From Vibrio amylolyticus (lineage in GTDB: Bacteria; Pseudomonadota; Gammaproteobacteria; Enterobacterales; Vibrionaceae): a DNA stretch of 64,000 bases. The translations under genes and the position numbers were made by a program. The stretch's first letter is position 1. Each line of letters opens with the position of its first letter. The DNA lies in the NCBI RefSeq assembly GCF_023145695.1, contig NZ_JAJHVV010000001.1, positions 496,001-560,000 on the forward strand, written 5' to 3'. Of this stretch, positions 48,092-56,454 are shown piece after piece. The notes beneath the pieces were generated by a model. The model worked only from the letters and a program-made list of their open reading frames with translations, was not told the origin of the DNA and made no database searches.

Positions 48092-48427
48092 TTATTCAGC
48101 ATCGTCTTGCTGATCTGCCATTGCTTCTTTGATGAGAGGCTGAAGCTCACCTTTTTGGAACATTTCTAAAATGATGTCACAGCCGCCGATCAGTTCACCT
48201 TGAACCCATAGTTGTGGGAACGTAGGCCACTGTGCGTAAGCCGGAAGCTCAGCTCGAATGTCTGGGTTTTGCAGAATATCTACATAAGCAAACTTCTCTC
48301 CACACGCCATCAATGCTTGTGATGCTTGAGAAGAAAAACCACAGCTAGGTAGCTTAGGAGAGCCTTTCATATATAGAAGGATTGTGTTTTCTGCGATTTG
48401 CTGTTTAATTTTATCGATAGTTTCCAT
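48092..48427 (-). CDS. grxD: monothiol glutaredoxin Grx4
   Basis: A CGFS-type glutaredoxin that binds and transfers [2Fe-2S] clusters, often with BolA. The motif PSCGFSSQ puts the active cysteine at residue 29. The cis-proline loop WPTFPQLWVQGELIGGCDI and the glutathione site match the family. Length 111 agrees with E. coli GrxD (115). It is divergent from sodB, another iron-linked gene. Confidence 0.96.
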   Translation of the reverse strand: METIDKIKQQIAENTILLYMKGSPKLPSCGFSSQASQALMACGEKFAYVDILQNPDIRAELPAYAQWPTFPQLWVQGELIGGCDIILEMFQKGELQPLIKEAMADQQDDAE

Positions 48428-48580
48428 TGCTTCCTCTGAATCGATGTCCTGCGTTTAGACGCTCATTCTAAACCATTACTAAAGAATAAAAAGCGGTTAA
48501 ATAGTAAGGTTATTATTTTGTTCTCATTTTAACGTAAAAGTTGCAACAAAATCAGAGCGCCCCCTTTTAATAAAGTAAAA

Positions 48581-48603
48581 ACTTGCTAAACTAGTTTGCA
48601 AGT
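48581..48603. promoter_or_regulatory. inverted repeat over the likely sodB promoter
   Basis: ACTTGC and GCAAGT flank the palindrome AAACTAGTTT with one extra T, making a near-perfect 23-base dyad. An extended -10 element, TGCTAAACT, lies inside it. A repressor dimer could bind there, or the start of the transcript could fold. It fits no motif I recognise. Confidence 0.45.
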
Positions 48604-48683
48604 CAGCAATGCCGACAAGAAAACAATAATATTGGAAGCAATTAAAGAGAGTTAACGCTCTCAACTAATCGGAGAATTAAGCA

Positions 48684-49268
48684 ATGTCATTTGAATTACC
48701 AGCACTACCTTATGCAAAAGACGCACTAGAACCACATATCTCAGCTGAGACTTTAGATTTCCACCACGGTAAGCACCACAACACTTACGTTGTTAAGCTA
48801 AACGGTCTTATCCCTGGTACTGAGTTCGAAGGCAAAACACTAGAAGAGATCATTAAGACTTCAACTGGTGGCGTATTCAACAACGCTGCACAAATTTGGA
48901 ACCACACTTTCTACTGGCACTGTCTTGCTCCTAAAGCAGGCGGCGAACCAACGGGTGCGGTAGCTGACGCAATCAACGCTGCATTTGGTTCTTTCGAAGA
49001 ATTCAAAGCTAAGTTCACTGATTCAGCAATCAACAACTTTGGTTCTTCATGGACTTGGTTAGTGAAAAAAGCTGACGGCTCTCTAGACATCGTTAATACT
49101 TCTAACGCTGCGACGCCACTAACAGAAGAAGGTGTTACGCCACTTCTAACTGTTGACCTTTGGGAACATGCTTACTACATCGATTTCCGTAACGTTCGTC
49201 CTGATTACATGGGTGCGTTCTGGAATCTAGTAAACTGGGATTTTGTTGCACAAAACCTAGCTAAATAA
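48684..49268 (+). CDS. sodB: iron superoxide dismutase
   Basis: Cytoplasmic enzyme that dismutes superoxide to hydrogen peroxide and oxygen. The iron ligands are His27 in LDFHHGKHH, a histidine in [11 protein letters not shown], and Asp and His in [11 protein letters not shown]. The residues around the active site favour iron over manganese. Length 194 is standard. A GGAG site sits nine bases before the ATG. In V. cholerae and E. coli sodB mRNA is repressed by the iron-stress RNA RyhB; a GAGAG/CTCTC hairpin at about 48646-48662 in the leader is the only structure I see that might matter for this. Confidence 0.97.
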   Translation: MSFELPALPYAKDALEPHISAETLDFHHGKHHNTYVVKLNGLIPGTEFEGKTLEEIIKTSTGGVFNNAAQIWNHTFYWHCLAPKAGGEPTGAVADAINAAFGSFEEFKAKFTDSAINNFGSSWTWLVKKADGSLDIVNTSNAATPLTEEGVTPLLTVDLWEHAYYIDFRNVRPDYMGAFWNLVNWDFVAQNLAK

Positions 49269-49299
49269 AATCGAGTTCCCAACTCAATTTTGTCACTTT

Positions 49300-49340
49300 A
49301 AAGCCTGCACTTACTTTATATAAGAAGTGCAGGCTTTTTT
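49300..49340 (+). terminator. terminator after sodB
   Basis: AAGCCTGCACTT / AAGTGCAGGCTT stem with an 11-base AT-rich loop, then TTTTTT. Confidence 0.85.
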
Positions 49341-49448
49341 ATAATGAATAAACTTTAACCACTTAACCTCAAAATCCCTTTCCTTCGCTTTATTCATCTA
49401 AAGTTATCTAACTCCTTGCCGCTAAAAGTGAACTAAGCGGGGAGTAAT

Positions 49449-49952
49449 ATGCAAATTCATACGTTAGACAAAGCTGGTATTATTAACGAGCTACAATTTG
49501 GTGCGGGAATCAATCATGCCGTCCATGCTGGTCGACGTGCTGACTTTTCTCTTATCCTATCTATGTTCTCGGACGATGTTCGCGATAACACGCCTGTTGA
49601 AAAAATAGATGAGCCGGAAATTACCGATCAAACCCTTCGTAAACGATTTGAACTTCAGTCGCCGCAGCAACTTCGTTCTGATCAAAGCTCTTACGATATT
49701 TCAGCAGCACAAGCCCATGCTTTTCATCATGGCGGGATGGCCAGTGCAAAGCTCAATCATTACTTAGTTCCAGAGACATTGACCTACTTGCCAGAAGAGA
49801 CTCATGATCTACCTGAAGAGGTGTATCACAACCTTTCTGGGCATTTACGACGGCAACTTATTGAAACTAAGCCAAAAAATTTACTACCTGCTGATCTATA
49901 CAATCAGCTTGTTGTTGCCCAGCGTAGCTTCCAGATCAGCGCGCAAGCTTAG
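49449..49952 (+). CDS. VC2046/SO_2500 family protein
   Basis: A 167-residue soluble protein of a gammaproteobacterial family known from the gene beside sodB in V. cholerae; function unknown. The segments LQFGAGINHAVHAGRRADFS and FHHGGMASAKLNHYL are notable for conserved-looking glycines and histidines, and the C-terminus ends ALRRQLIE-like and AQRSFQI. It has a GGAG site before the ATG. Its place next to sodB supports the family call, which rests on memory. Confidence 0.7.
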   Translation: MQIHTLDKAGIINELQFGAGINHAVHAGRRADFSLILSMFSDDVRDNTPVEKIDEPEITDQTLRKRFELQSPQQLRSDQSSYDISAAQAHAFHHGGMASAKLNHYLVPETLTYLPEETHDLPEEVYHNLSGHLRRQLIETKPKNLLPADLYNQLVVAQRSFQISAQA

Positions 49953-49969
49953 ATCCCTTATCTCACTAT

Positions 49970-49999
49970 TAAGACCCATTCGACAAATGAATGGGTTTA
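49970..49999 (+). terminator. possible terminator after the VC2046-family gene
   Basis: ACCCATTC / GAATGGGT stem with a seven-base loop and only three T after it, so it may be weak. Confidence 0.45.
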
Positions 50000-50141
50000 T
50001 GTGACCTCAGACTAACTTTCGTAATAATTGTCCTTCATCCACAGCTTATTTGACGTTATTCACACCTAAGCCACAGTTAATGTACCATGCTATGTGGACA
50101 AAAAATCCCACCAATAAATAAAGAAAGGGGTACTGTCATCA

Positions 50142-50825
50142 ATGGATATTAAAAGTGCTGTCATATTAATTACATCTGCCGGATCGTTGTTAGGGGGAAC
50201 ACTGGCAACCCACTTTGCATCGCTCGGTGCAAAGCTAGTGATATGCGATCAAGATATTGAACTACTCAATGATACCTACCATCGATGTAGCATTATTTCA
50301 GATGATGTACACTACTTTAAAGTTGACGACTATTCTCTTGATTCGATTCATCAGCTTTTTGATTTTGTGGATGAGAAGTTTCAACGTTCACCGGATGTAC
50401 TGGTCAATAACTGGCCCAACGCACCTCTTCCCGGTCTTATCAGTGACCAATCTGCAGAACAGTTTTCAGATAAATTAACATCGCTAGCTTCGACCTTGTT
50501 CGGCTTTGGTCAAGCAAGCGCGGAAAGAATGTGCTTAGAAAAGAAAGAAGGTGTCATCGTTAATGTCATATCGGTCGATAACACGAACGACTTTGAAGGT
50601 TTTGAAAACGCCTCTTCTATTGTGACTGGGTTTACTCAAAGCTGGGCAAAAGAGTTAACCCCTTTTAATATTCGAGTTGGGGGCGTTGTTCCTGCATTAA
50701 GCCGCTCATCAAGAAAAAGCGATTACCACTGGCATCAAGTCAGAGACGAGCTAATAAGAAATACCGAATATATTGTCGCCAACGACTATTTTAGTGGCCG
50801 CATCATGGCAGCAGAGGCTTCGTAA
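50142..50825 (+). CDS. degenerate SDR-fold protein, probably not a dehydrogenase
   Basis: A 227-residue protein with an SDR layout: an N-terminal beta-alpha-beta nucleotide fold (ILITSAGSLLGGTLA, with TGxxxGxG altered), the DQD acidic residue after the second strand, VNNW in place of NNAG, a VIVNVIS strand, and GFTQSWAKEL after the active site. The catalytic Tyr-x-x-x-Lys is missing: the aligned stretch reads ENASS. It should not catalyse the usual hydride transfer, but may bind a nucleotide or a partner. It has an AAGGGG site before the ATG. It converges on the phosphatase gene nine bases away. It might instead be a real gene under relaxed constraint. Confidence 0.8.
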   Translation: MDIKSAVILITSAGSLLGGTLATHFASLGAKLVICDQDIELLNDTYHRCSIISDDVHYFKVDDYSLDSIHQLFDFVDEKFQRSPDVLVNNWPNAPLPGLISDQSAEQFSDKLTSLASTLFGFGQASAERMCLEKKEGVIVNVISVDNTNDFEGFENASSIVTGFTQSWAKELTPFNIRVGGVVPALSRSSRKSDYHWHQVRDELIRNTEYIVANDYFSGRIMAAEAS

Positions 50826-50834
50826 TCAGTAGCC

Positions 50835-51311
50835 TCAAGAACCCTGCAGCTGACGTAAAATTTGTTCGGCTGCTTCTTCAATGAGATCAAGTACTAACTC
50901 AAACCCTTTATCCCCACCATAGTATGGGTCAGGAATCTCATCGTAATCAGAATCTGAGTAGCTTAAAAATAGTGACAGTTTATGCTGATGCTCCTTGGGA
51001 CATATATCATAAAGATCGGCCAAATTGGCCTTATCAGCTGCTAAAATCAGATCAAAATCTATGAAATCACTATTTACGACCTTTCTCGATTGAATGCCCT
51101 TAAAGCTATAACCTCGTTGCTTACCTACCATTTTTGAGCGTGAGTCTGGCTCATTTCCTTGGTGATAACCTATCGTTCCCGCAGAGTCGATATCAACATC
51201 CAAACCAAGCTCATTTGCTTTTGCTCGTAACACCGCCTCTCCAGTAGGCGAGCGACATATATTGCCCATGCATACAACGAGGATCGATGGAGTTTTGTTT
51301 CTGTTCGTCAT
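50835..51311 (-). CDS. low-molecular-weight protein tyrosine phosphatase
   Basis: A 158-residue LMW-PTP. The P-loop CMGNICRSP holds the nucleophilic cysteine and arginine, and the general acid aspartate is in DPYYGGDKGF. In Vibrio such enzymes sometimes act with a Wzc-type kinase in polysaccharide control; no such kinase lies nearby, so the target is open. I chose the start at 51311 (MTNRNKTPSI), because an earlier ATG at 51329 has no ribosome site. Confidence 0.9.
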   Translation of the reverse strand: MTNRNKTPSILVVCMGNICRSPTGEAVLRAKANELGLDVDIDSAGTIGYHQGNEPDSRSKMVGKQRGYSFKGIQSRKVVNSDFIDFDLILAADKANLADLYDICPKEHQHKLSLFLSYSDSDYDEIPDPYYGGDKGFELVLDLIEEAAEQILRQLQGS

Positions 51312-51359
51312 GCCAATTCCATTTGTCATAAATTTATAAAGTGTTGAACTCTGCGTATT

Positions 51360-52910
51360 TTACAAGTACTTCTCAATTGGAAATAACTGTAAAAATCGTG
51401 AGTTGAAACGCTCCCAACGGCCAGTTTCTGGCTCGGTTTCCCAAACTTTATCCCCTGAATACCAACGAGGGTCACCCTCTTCTAGACCCAAACGCCAGCT
51501 GTTCTCTTCATTCATTGCTTGGGTTATATCGTTTGCTAACTCTTCAGCAATCGCCAAATCTTCTACTATCAGTAGCGATTCAGTGTTGAGATAAGTAGAA
51601 CGTAGGTTGAAGTTAAATGAACCAATCACAGCGACTTTTTTGTCAAACACAGCGCTCTTAGTATGAAGGCCGTAAGGTGTGATTGGAGCGCATTTAGAAG
51701 CATCTCTTGTTGAACTCTCGCACAAAGCAGTGTCTGGTTTTAGCTCAAACAGTTGCAAGCCATTTTCAAGCATATCTTGTCGCCTACCGGCGTAGCCAGA
51801 ATGATTGGTGATAAGGTCATTTGAAACCATAGAGTTTGTCAGTGCTTTAATCTCAATACCGCTGTTTGTTTGCTGCTTAATCCCTTCCAACTGACGATCA
51901 TCAAATATTAGATAGGCTGACTCTAGCGTTACCGACGACTTGGCCTGATTCACCAACTGGCTCAAAGTCACAGCAGTCTCTTTTGGAATAGAAGTATCGT
52001 CAGCATCTTCAGGGACAGGTTGATCAGATATGAAGCTTGCTTGAACCCATGTCATCTGAGGCATTAAAGCCTGCAAAAAGTGATAAGCAGCTTCATTATC
52101 TTCAGGTAGATTAGGATAGCCATGATAGTGTGGACGGGCTATTTTATCGATATCTGATAAATCGAGTGTCTGCTCCCCCCCTAACAATTCAACAGGGTAA
52201 GACCAGCGGCTATCCCAGTAACTTATAAAGCTCGATTGAATTTCACCGACGACTTCTCCCATCACCATGGCGTCTCGGTCACGGAAGTTAATTTCATCAG
52301 AAAGGTCAAAATACTCATCACCAATATTACGACCACCAACGACGGATACCACGCCATCAACGGTGAATGTCTTATTGTGCATTCGACGGTTTAGGCGAGA
52401 AAAGTCACCCAGCACTCTTAACCACTTGGAGACACCTTTACGAGTAGGTATAGGGTTGAATATTCTGATCTCGATATTAGAGTGGGCATTAAGACTGGTT
52501 AATAGATCTTCTCGCTCATCAAGATTTATATCATCAAGCATAACGCGAACTTTAACACCGCGATTTGCCGCCTCAATAATACGGCTAGCTAAGTAGCGGC
52601 CAGAGTCATCTGAGTTCCAAATGTAATACTGGATATCTATGCTCTGCTCTGCCATTTCAATCAGCGCTAACCGTTGAGATAACGCTTCCCAACCGCTATT
52701 TTGAAGCAAAACAGCACTGTTCTCGCTTTCTGTTTGTCCGCTTTTTTGACCGTCACGCAACTCAGAGAGCGAACTCGTCGAATATGCCACTTTACTTTCA
52801 GGTGAGTGCTCAAACTCTTCAGGTAGCGAAGAACAGCCTGAAAGTAATACAGAAATAAGTAACACCTTCGAGGATATAGAGAGATTAGTGAATCGAATGC
52901 GCGATAGCAT
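51360..52910 (-). CDS. phospholipase D-family lipoprotein, ClsC/cardiolipin synthase-like
   Basis: A 516-residue exported protein with a lipoprotein signal (lipobox LLSGC, Cys26) and two HKD catalytic motifs: MHNKTFTVDGVVSVVGGRN in the first half and HTKSAVFDKKVAVIGSFNF in the second. This is the pattern of the YmdC/ClsC group of cardiolipin synthases, which join phosphatidyl groups of two phospholipids, though ClsC itself is not a lipoprotein in all species. A surface phospholipase is the alternative. It is alone, with the phosphatase downstream and cobO divergent. Confidence 0.85.
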   Translation of the reverse strand: MLSRIRFTNLSISSKVLLISVLLSGCSSLPEEFEHSPESKVAYSTSSLSELRDGQKSGQTESENSAVLLQNSGWEALSQRLALIEMAEQSIDIQYYIWNSDDSGRYLASRIIEAANRGVKVRVMLDDINLDEREDLLTSLNAHSNIEIRIFNPIPTRKGVSKWLRVLGDFSRLNRRMHNKTFTVDGVVSVVGGRNIGDEYFDLSDEINFRDRDAMVMGEVVGEIQSSFISYWDSRWSYPVELLGGEQTLDLSDIDKIARPHYHGYPNLPEDNEAAYHFLQALMPQMTWVQASFISDQPVPEDADDTSIPKETAVTLSQLVNQAKSSVTLESAYLIFDDRQLEGIKQQTNSGIEIKALTNSMVSNDLITNHSGYAGRRQDMLENGLQLFELKPDTALCESSTRDASKCAPITPYGLHTKSAVFDKKVAVIGSFNFNLRSTYLNTESLLIVEDLAIAEELANDITQAMNEENSWRLGLEEGDPRWYSGDKVWETEPETGRWERFNSRFLQLFPIEKYL

Positions 52911-53178
52911 TGAGATAGTGTCCTTTTTGTGTGATTAACCTAGGCTTTGATTTGCAGCTGTCGATATAGATAAAAAACTCTAATAAATTGTACCGTATTA
53001 GCTGATTCTATCCTAACAAGAACCGAGCTAACGCCCTAAAATAAGACGCTCTACCAAATAAGATGAAAACTCAGGGTTGTACGTGTTCTACTTCTTACTA
53101 TTTCCTTAATTTTCAGTGGTGTTTGCATCCGATAAACTCAGTTATGATAGGAATAACTATAGAGATAAGGGACTAGTA

Positions 53179-53784
53179 ATGACAAGTGATATTGACAAAG
53201 AGTCACGGCATAAGGCTCGCCAGCAGAAAGTAAAAGAGAAAGTAGATGAAAGAGTCGCTGCGGCTCAAGAAGAGAAAGGCTTGCTTCTTATCATTACCGG
53301 TAATGGAAAAGGTAAATCCACATCAGGTTTTGGGACGGTTGCTCGCGCAGTTGGTCATGGGCTTAATTGTTCAGTTGCTCAATTTATTAAGGGCACCTGG
53401 GACAACGGTGAAAAGAACCTGCTTGAAAAGCTTGGGGTTGAGTTTCAAGTGATGGCGACAGGGTTTACCTGGGAAACGCAAGATAAAACAGCCGATACAC
53501 TCGCTGCGCAAAAAGTGTGGCAGGAATGTAAACGCATGCTGCAGGATGAGTCTATCGATGTTGTACTTTTTGATGAACTGACCTACATGGTGAGCTATGG
53601 GTATATTGAACTCGATGAAGTGGTTGAAGCATTGAATAACCGCCCGAAAATGCAGTCGGTCATTATCACAGGGCGCGGTGCACACCGTACTTTGATAGAG
53701 ATGGCTGACACTGTATCTGAAGTTAAGAACGTCAAGCACGCCTTTGAATCTGGCGTTAAAGCACTTAAAGGTGTTGACTGGTAA
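53179..53784 (+). CDS. cobO: cob(I)alamin adenosyltransferase
   Basis: Adds an adenosyl group to cob(I)alamin to make adenosylcobalamin (CobA/CobO/BtuR family). The P-loop GNGKGKSTSGFG and the VVLFDELTYMVSYGY and ITGRGAHRTLIEMAD blocks are diagnostic. It has 201 residues from the start at 53179, which has an AAGGGAC site; the frame is open 21 codons earlier without one. No cobalamin synthesis genes or riboswitch are next to it, so it likely serves scavenged corrinoids. Confidence 0.93.
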   Translation: MTSDIDKESRHKARQQKVKEKVDERVAAAQEEKGLLLIITGNGKGKSTSGFGTVARAVGHGLNCSVAQFIKGTWDNGEKNLLEKLGVEFQVMATGFTWETQDKTADTLAAQKVWQECKRMLQDESIDVVLFDELTYMVSYGYIELDEVVEALNNRPKMQSVIITGRGAHRTLIEMADTVSEVKNVKHAFESGVKALKGVDW

Positions 53785-53837
53785 CGAAGCCGACGCAACC
53801 GTGACTCAAAGTAATTGGTTATCAAAATCATAGCGCA

Positions 53838-53867
53838 GAGGGGGGGATTTATGCCCCCTTCTTTTTG
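53838..53867 (+). terminator. terminator after cobO
   Basis: GGGGGG / CCCCCC-type stem with an ATTTAT loop, then TTCTTTTT. Confidence 0.8.
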
Positions 53868-54026
53868 TCTAAGAAGACTTCCATCTCTTCCACTTCTCAC
53901 CGTCGTTTACTAACCAGCCCAACTCAGCAGAAAATTTGATCGTTAGACTCTCTGTTTACGTATGCTTATACAATGAATATAGAAAACCTAACGTAAGTCT
54001 TTGCATTCTAAGGCGGAATTTACAAT

Positions 54027-54788
54027 ATGCGACTAAAAAACAAGCTGACGTACACCCAAGATAGCAACGGCCAAAATTTACGGCCAGAGGAAGTGGCTAA
54101 GTTTGATGAACTCGCCCACGAGTGGAGAAATCCGAAAGGGAAGTTTGCATCTGTCCTCGCCTTCAACCAGGTCAGATTACAATACATTACCACTGAAATT
54201 ACCCACCAGTATGGCAGTAAGAAAATCCGCATATTAGACGTGGGTTGCGGTGCTGGATTATTGACTCAGCCACTTGCAGAAGCTGGCCATGAAGTTTTAG
54301 GGATCGACGCCAGCCAAGTTAATATTTCAGTCGCAAACCATCATGGAAAACATCTACCAAATTTACACTACCGCCATGCATTAAGTGATGCTTTAGTAGC
54401 AGATACGAGAAACAATCTGCTTACTGCATTCGATTTAGTAATTAACACCGAAGTGCTTGAGCATGTACCGAATCCCAGGCTGCTTCTCGAAGAATGCTGT
54501 GCTCTGGTTGCCCCTCTTGGAATCTTGATTATCGCTACCCTTAATAGAACTTGGCAAAGCTACCTAATTGGTATCATTGGTGCAGAGTATATTCTTCGAG
54601 CCTTACCTGTCGGCACTCATAGTTGGAAAAGTTTTGTTACTCCTAGTGAAGTTGAGCAAGCTATTTGCCCCTTAGGTTTCAAAGTAAACCAAATCGAGGG
54701 GATGCGTTACAACCCACTAACTCAGCAATGGAAATTCGCTCGCTCCTACGATGTAAATTACTTACTAAGCGCAGTTAGGAAAAGTTGA
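54027..54788 (+). CDS. UbiG-like O-methyltransferase, probable paralogue
   Basis: A 253-residue SAM-dependent methyltransferase closest in appearance to UbiG (ubiquinone 3-O-methylation). Motif I is LDVGCGAGLLT, motif post-I GIDASQVNISVA, then EVLEHVPNP, TLNRTWQSYLIGIIGAEYILR and GTHSWKSFVTPSEVEQ, all in the UbiG order. In Vibrio the true ubiG usually sits elsewhere beside gyrA, so this may be an extra copy with another substrate. It ends 58 bases before an SDR gene that may be its partner. Confidence 0.8.
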   Translation: MRLKNKLTYTQDSNGQNLRPEEVAKFDELAHEWRNPKGKFASVLAFNQVRLQYITTEITHQYGSKKIRILDVGCGAGLLTQPLAEAGHEVLGIDASQVNISVANHHGKHLPNLHYRHALSDALVADTRNNLLTAFDLVINTEVLEHVPNPRLLLEECCALVAPLGILIIATLNRTWQSYLIGIIGAEYILRALPVGTHSWKSFVTPSEVEQAICPLGFKVNQIEGMRYNPLTQQWKFARSYDVNYLLSAVRKS

Positions 54789-54846
54789 ATAGGTTACTCA
54801 TTCAGTGTCTGCGTAAATAATCATGAACCATCATAAAGGTTACAAC

Positions 54847-55581
54847 ATGTATAACAATATCTCGATTATTGGTAGTACTGGAACGATTGGCAGCGCCTTA
54901 ACTCATCAACTTGCCCAGCTATACCCTTCTTCACACATCAGTGCGTTTTCACGTAAAAATCTGGACGGCGATAATCAGAATCATCCTAAACACTCTAATG
55001 TCAGGCCATACAACATAGAATATGTTGAAGAAAGCATTAAGGAAGCGGCTTACATCGCTTCTCATGAAAATAAGCTTGATTTAATCGTCGTCACCACAGG
55101 AGTTTTACATAGCGAAGGCATTAAGCCAGAAAAGTCGCTAAAAGATTTATCAGCCGCCAATCTACAACATATTTACGAAGCAAACACTATCCTTCCCACG
55201 CTAATCGCTAAACATTTCATCCCGTGCTTAAATAGAAATAGACGTAGCTGTTTTGCTGTATTGTCCGCTCGCGTTGGAAGTATTTCAGATAACCACTCTG
55301 GTGGGTGGTATTCGTATCGCGCATCAAAAGCCGCATTAAATATGATCATAAAAACGGCATCGATAGAAACAAGACGAACCCATCCAGAGTCAGTCATTGT
55401 TGGTCTACATCCGGGGACTGTTGATAGCCAACTCTCTAAACCCTTTCAGCGTAATGTCCCAAAAGACAAGCTGTTTACTGCGCAACACTCCGCTCGCTGT
55501 TTAATTAATGTACTCAATACTCTATCACCCAATCAAAGTGGCAAAATAATAGCTTGGGATGGCAAAGAGATAACACCTTAA
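54847..55581 (+). CDS. SDR-family oxidoreductase
   Basis: A 244-residue short-chain dehydrogenase with the loop IGSTGTIGSAL at the N-terminus, VVTTGV in place of NNAG, the serine in AVLSARVGS and the Tyr/Lys in GWYSYRASKAALNMI. It is similar in type to the SDR at 45356 and to CsgA/C-factor proteins. The start at 54847 has an AAAGG site; an ATG at 54823 has none. It probably shares a transcript with the UbiG-like gene. Confidence 0.83.
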   Translation: MYNNISIIGSTGTIGSALTHQLAQLYPSSHISAFSRKNLDGDNQNHPKHSNVRPYNIEYVEESIKEAAYIASHENKLDLIVVTTGVLHSEGIKPEKSLKDLSAANLQHIYEANTILPTLIAKHFIPCLNRNRRSCFAVLSARVGSISDNHSGGWYSYRASKAALNMIIKTASIETRRTHPESVIVGLHPGTVDSQLSKPFQRNVPKDKLFTAQHSARCLINVLNTLSPNQSGKIIAWDGKEITP

Positions 55582-55661
55582 ATTTCCCTAAACACAAGAC
55601 GGCAAAGGTTTTATGCTCACTATTTTTGTCAGCATTGGCAGTAACATTAATAATAAAAAGC

Positions 55662-55793
55662 TTAACTAAACAACCCTTTCAAAGCCCCTAGAATGGCGTC
55701 TTTGGTTTTCTCGTCACCAATTTTATCAAGTTTATTCAAACTAAGGTCAATCTCTTTCTTAGCCTTCTGCTTCAATACATAATCGAAAATTAA
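55662..55793 (-). pseudogene. remnant of an AsmA C-terminus
   Basis: Read on the minus strand it encodes VLKQKAKKEIDLSLNKLDK and then IGDEKTKDAILGALKGLFS before a TAA. This is a diverged copy of the last 50 residues of the intact asmA gene 0.8 kb away (VLKQKAEKEIDRGLNKLEEK and IGDEKTKDAIRGALKGLFN), with a five-codon deletion. No start codon or upstream portion of asmA remains. It is a fossil from duplication or foreign replacement of the asmA end. Confidence 0.8.
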
Positions 55794-55937
55794 TGTACAT
55801 CAAGGATATGAAACTAATACTTACAAACTTCCCCGCAATCTCTTCCTCAATCGACTGATTGTCAGGGATGTAACTGGTATAACTAATTACATCTCATAGC
55901 AAAAAGCATATACCGAAAGGATTTCAAGTTAATCACT

Positions 55938-56324
55938 GTGATTTCATTCCCTCAATTATCTCAAAATTTAAAAACCCCAATCTGGATATACAGCATTGAT
56001 CAAGGTTACGTAATCTGGGCGAATGACTCAGCATTAGACGTATGGGAGTCAGACAGTCTCGAAGAATTAAGGTCCAGAGATCTTAAAAAGGAAATGTCAG
56101 AAGTTGTTGCTACAACGTTATTATATTATCGCTCTGTGTTCGAAAAAGGAGAAGCAATCCAAACGTGGTGGCACCTATCTCCGAAAAACAAAGTGAAGAA
56201 AATATTGTTCCACTTCTCGGGTATTGATCTAGAAAATGGAGAAAAAGCGATGCTAGCGGAAGTACTCGCTTTTAGTGAACATTCCAACAATGCGGTTTTA
56301 TTTGATTCCAATGGTGATATGTGA
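55938..56324 (+). CDS. short PAS-like protein, possibly a truncated sensor module
   Basis: A 128-residue frame starting with GTG. Residues 12-60 (PIWIYSIDQGYVIWANDSALDVWES) and the WWHLSPKNKVKKILFHFSGI strand pattern look like the first PAS domain of larger Vibrio PAS-GGDEF or cyclase proteins. It stops soon after ALLFDSNGD-like residues, where longer proteins would carry on to a second PAS. So it is either a stand-alone sensor or a broken gene. No ribosome site at a good distance is seen. It lies between the asmA remnant and asmA. Confidence 0.55.
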   Translation: MISFPQLSQNLKTPIWIYSIDQGYVIWANDSALDVWESDSLEELRSRDLKKEMSEVVATTLLYYRSVFEKGEAIQTWWHLSPKNKVKKILFHFSGIDLENGEKAMLAEVLAFSEHSNNAVLFDSNGDM

Positions 56325-56398
56325 ACAACTGAAGTTCCTCTCTCCAAATTCACAGAATAACGTTTTGTACCAAGACTAGATCAATCCAAGCACATATA

Positions 56399-56431
56399 AA
56401 CTAAGGGCCACAATATGCGGCCCTTAGTTAT
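56399..56431 (-). terminator. terminator after asmA
   Basis: ACTAAGGGCC / GGCCCTTAGT stem with an eleven-base loop, then TTTATAT on the minus strand. The stem sequence resembles the palindrome at 48029. Confidence 0.6.
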
Positions 56432-56454
56432 TCTTTACCGTTTATAGGAAGTGA

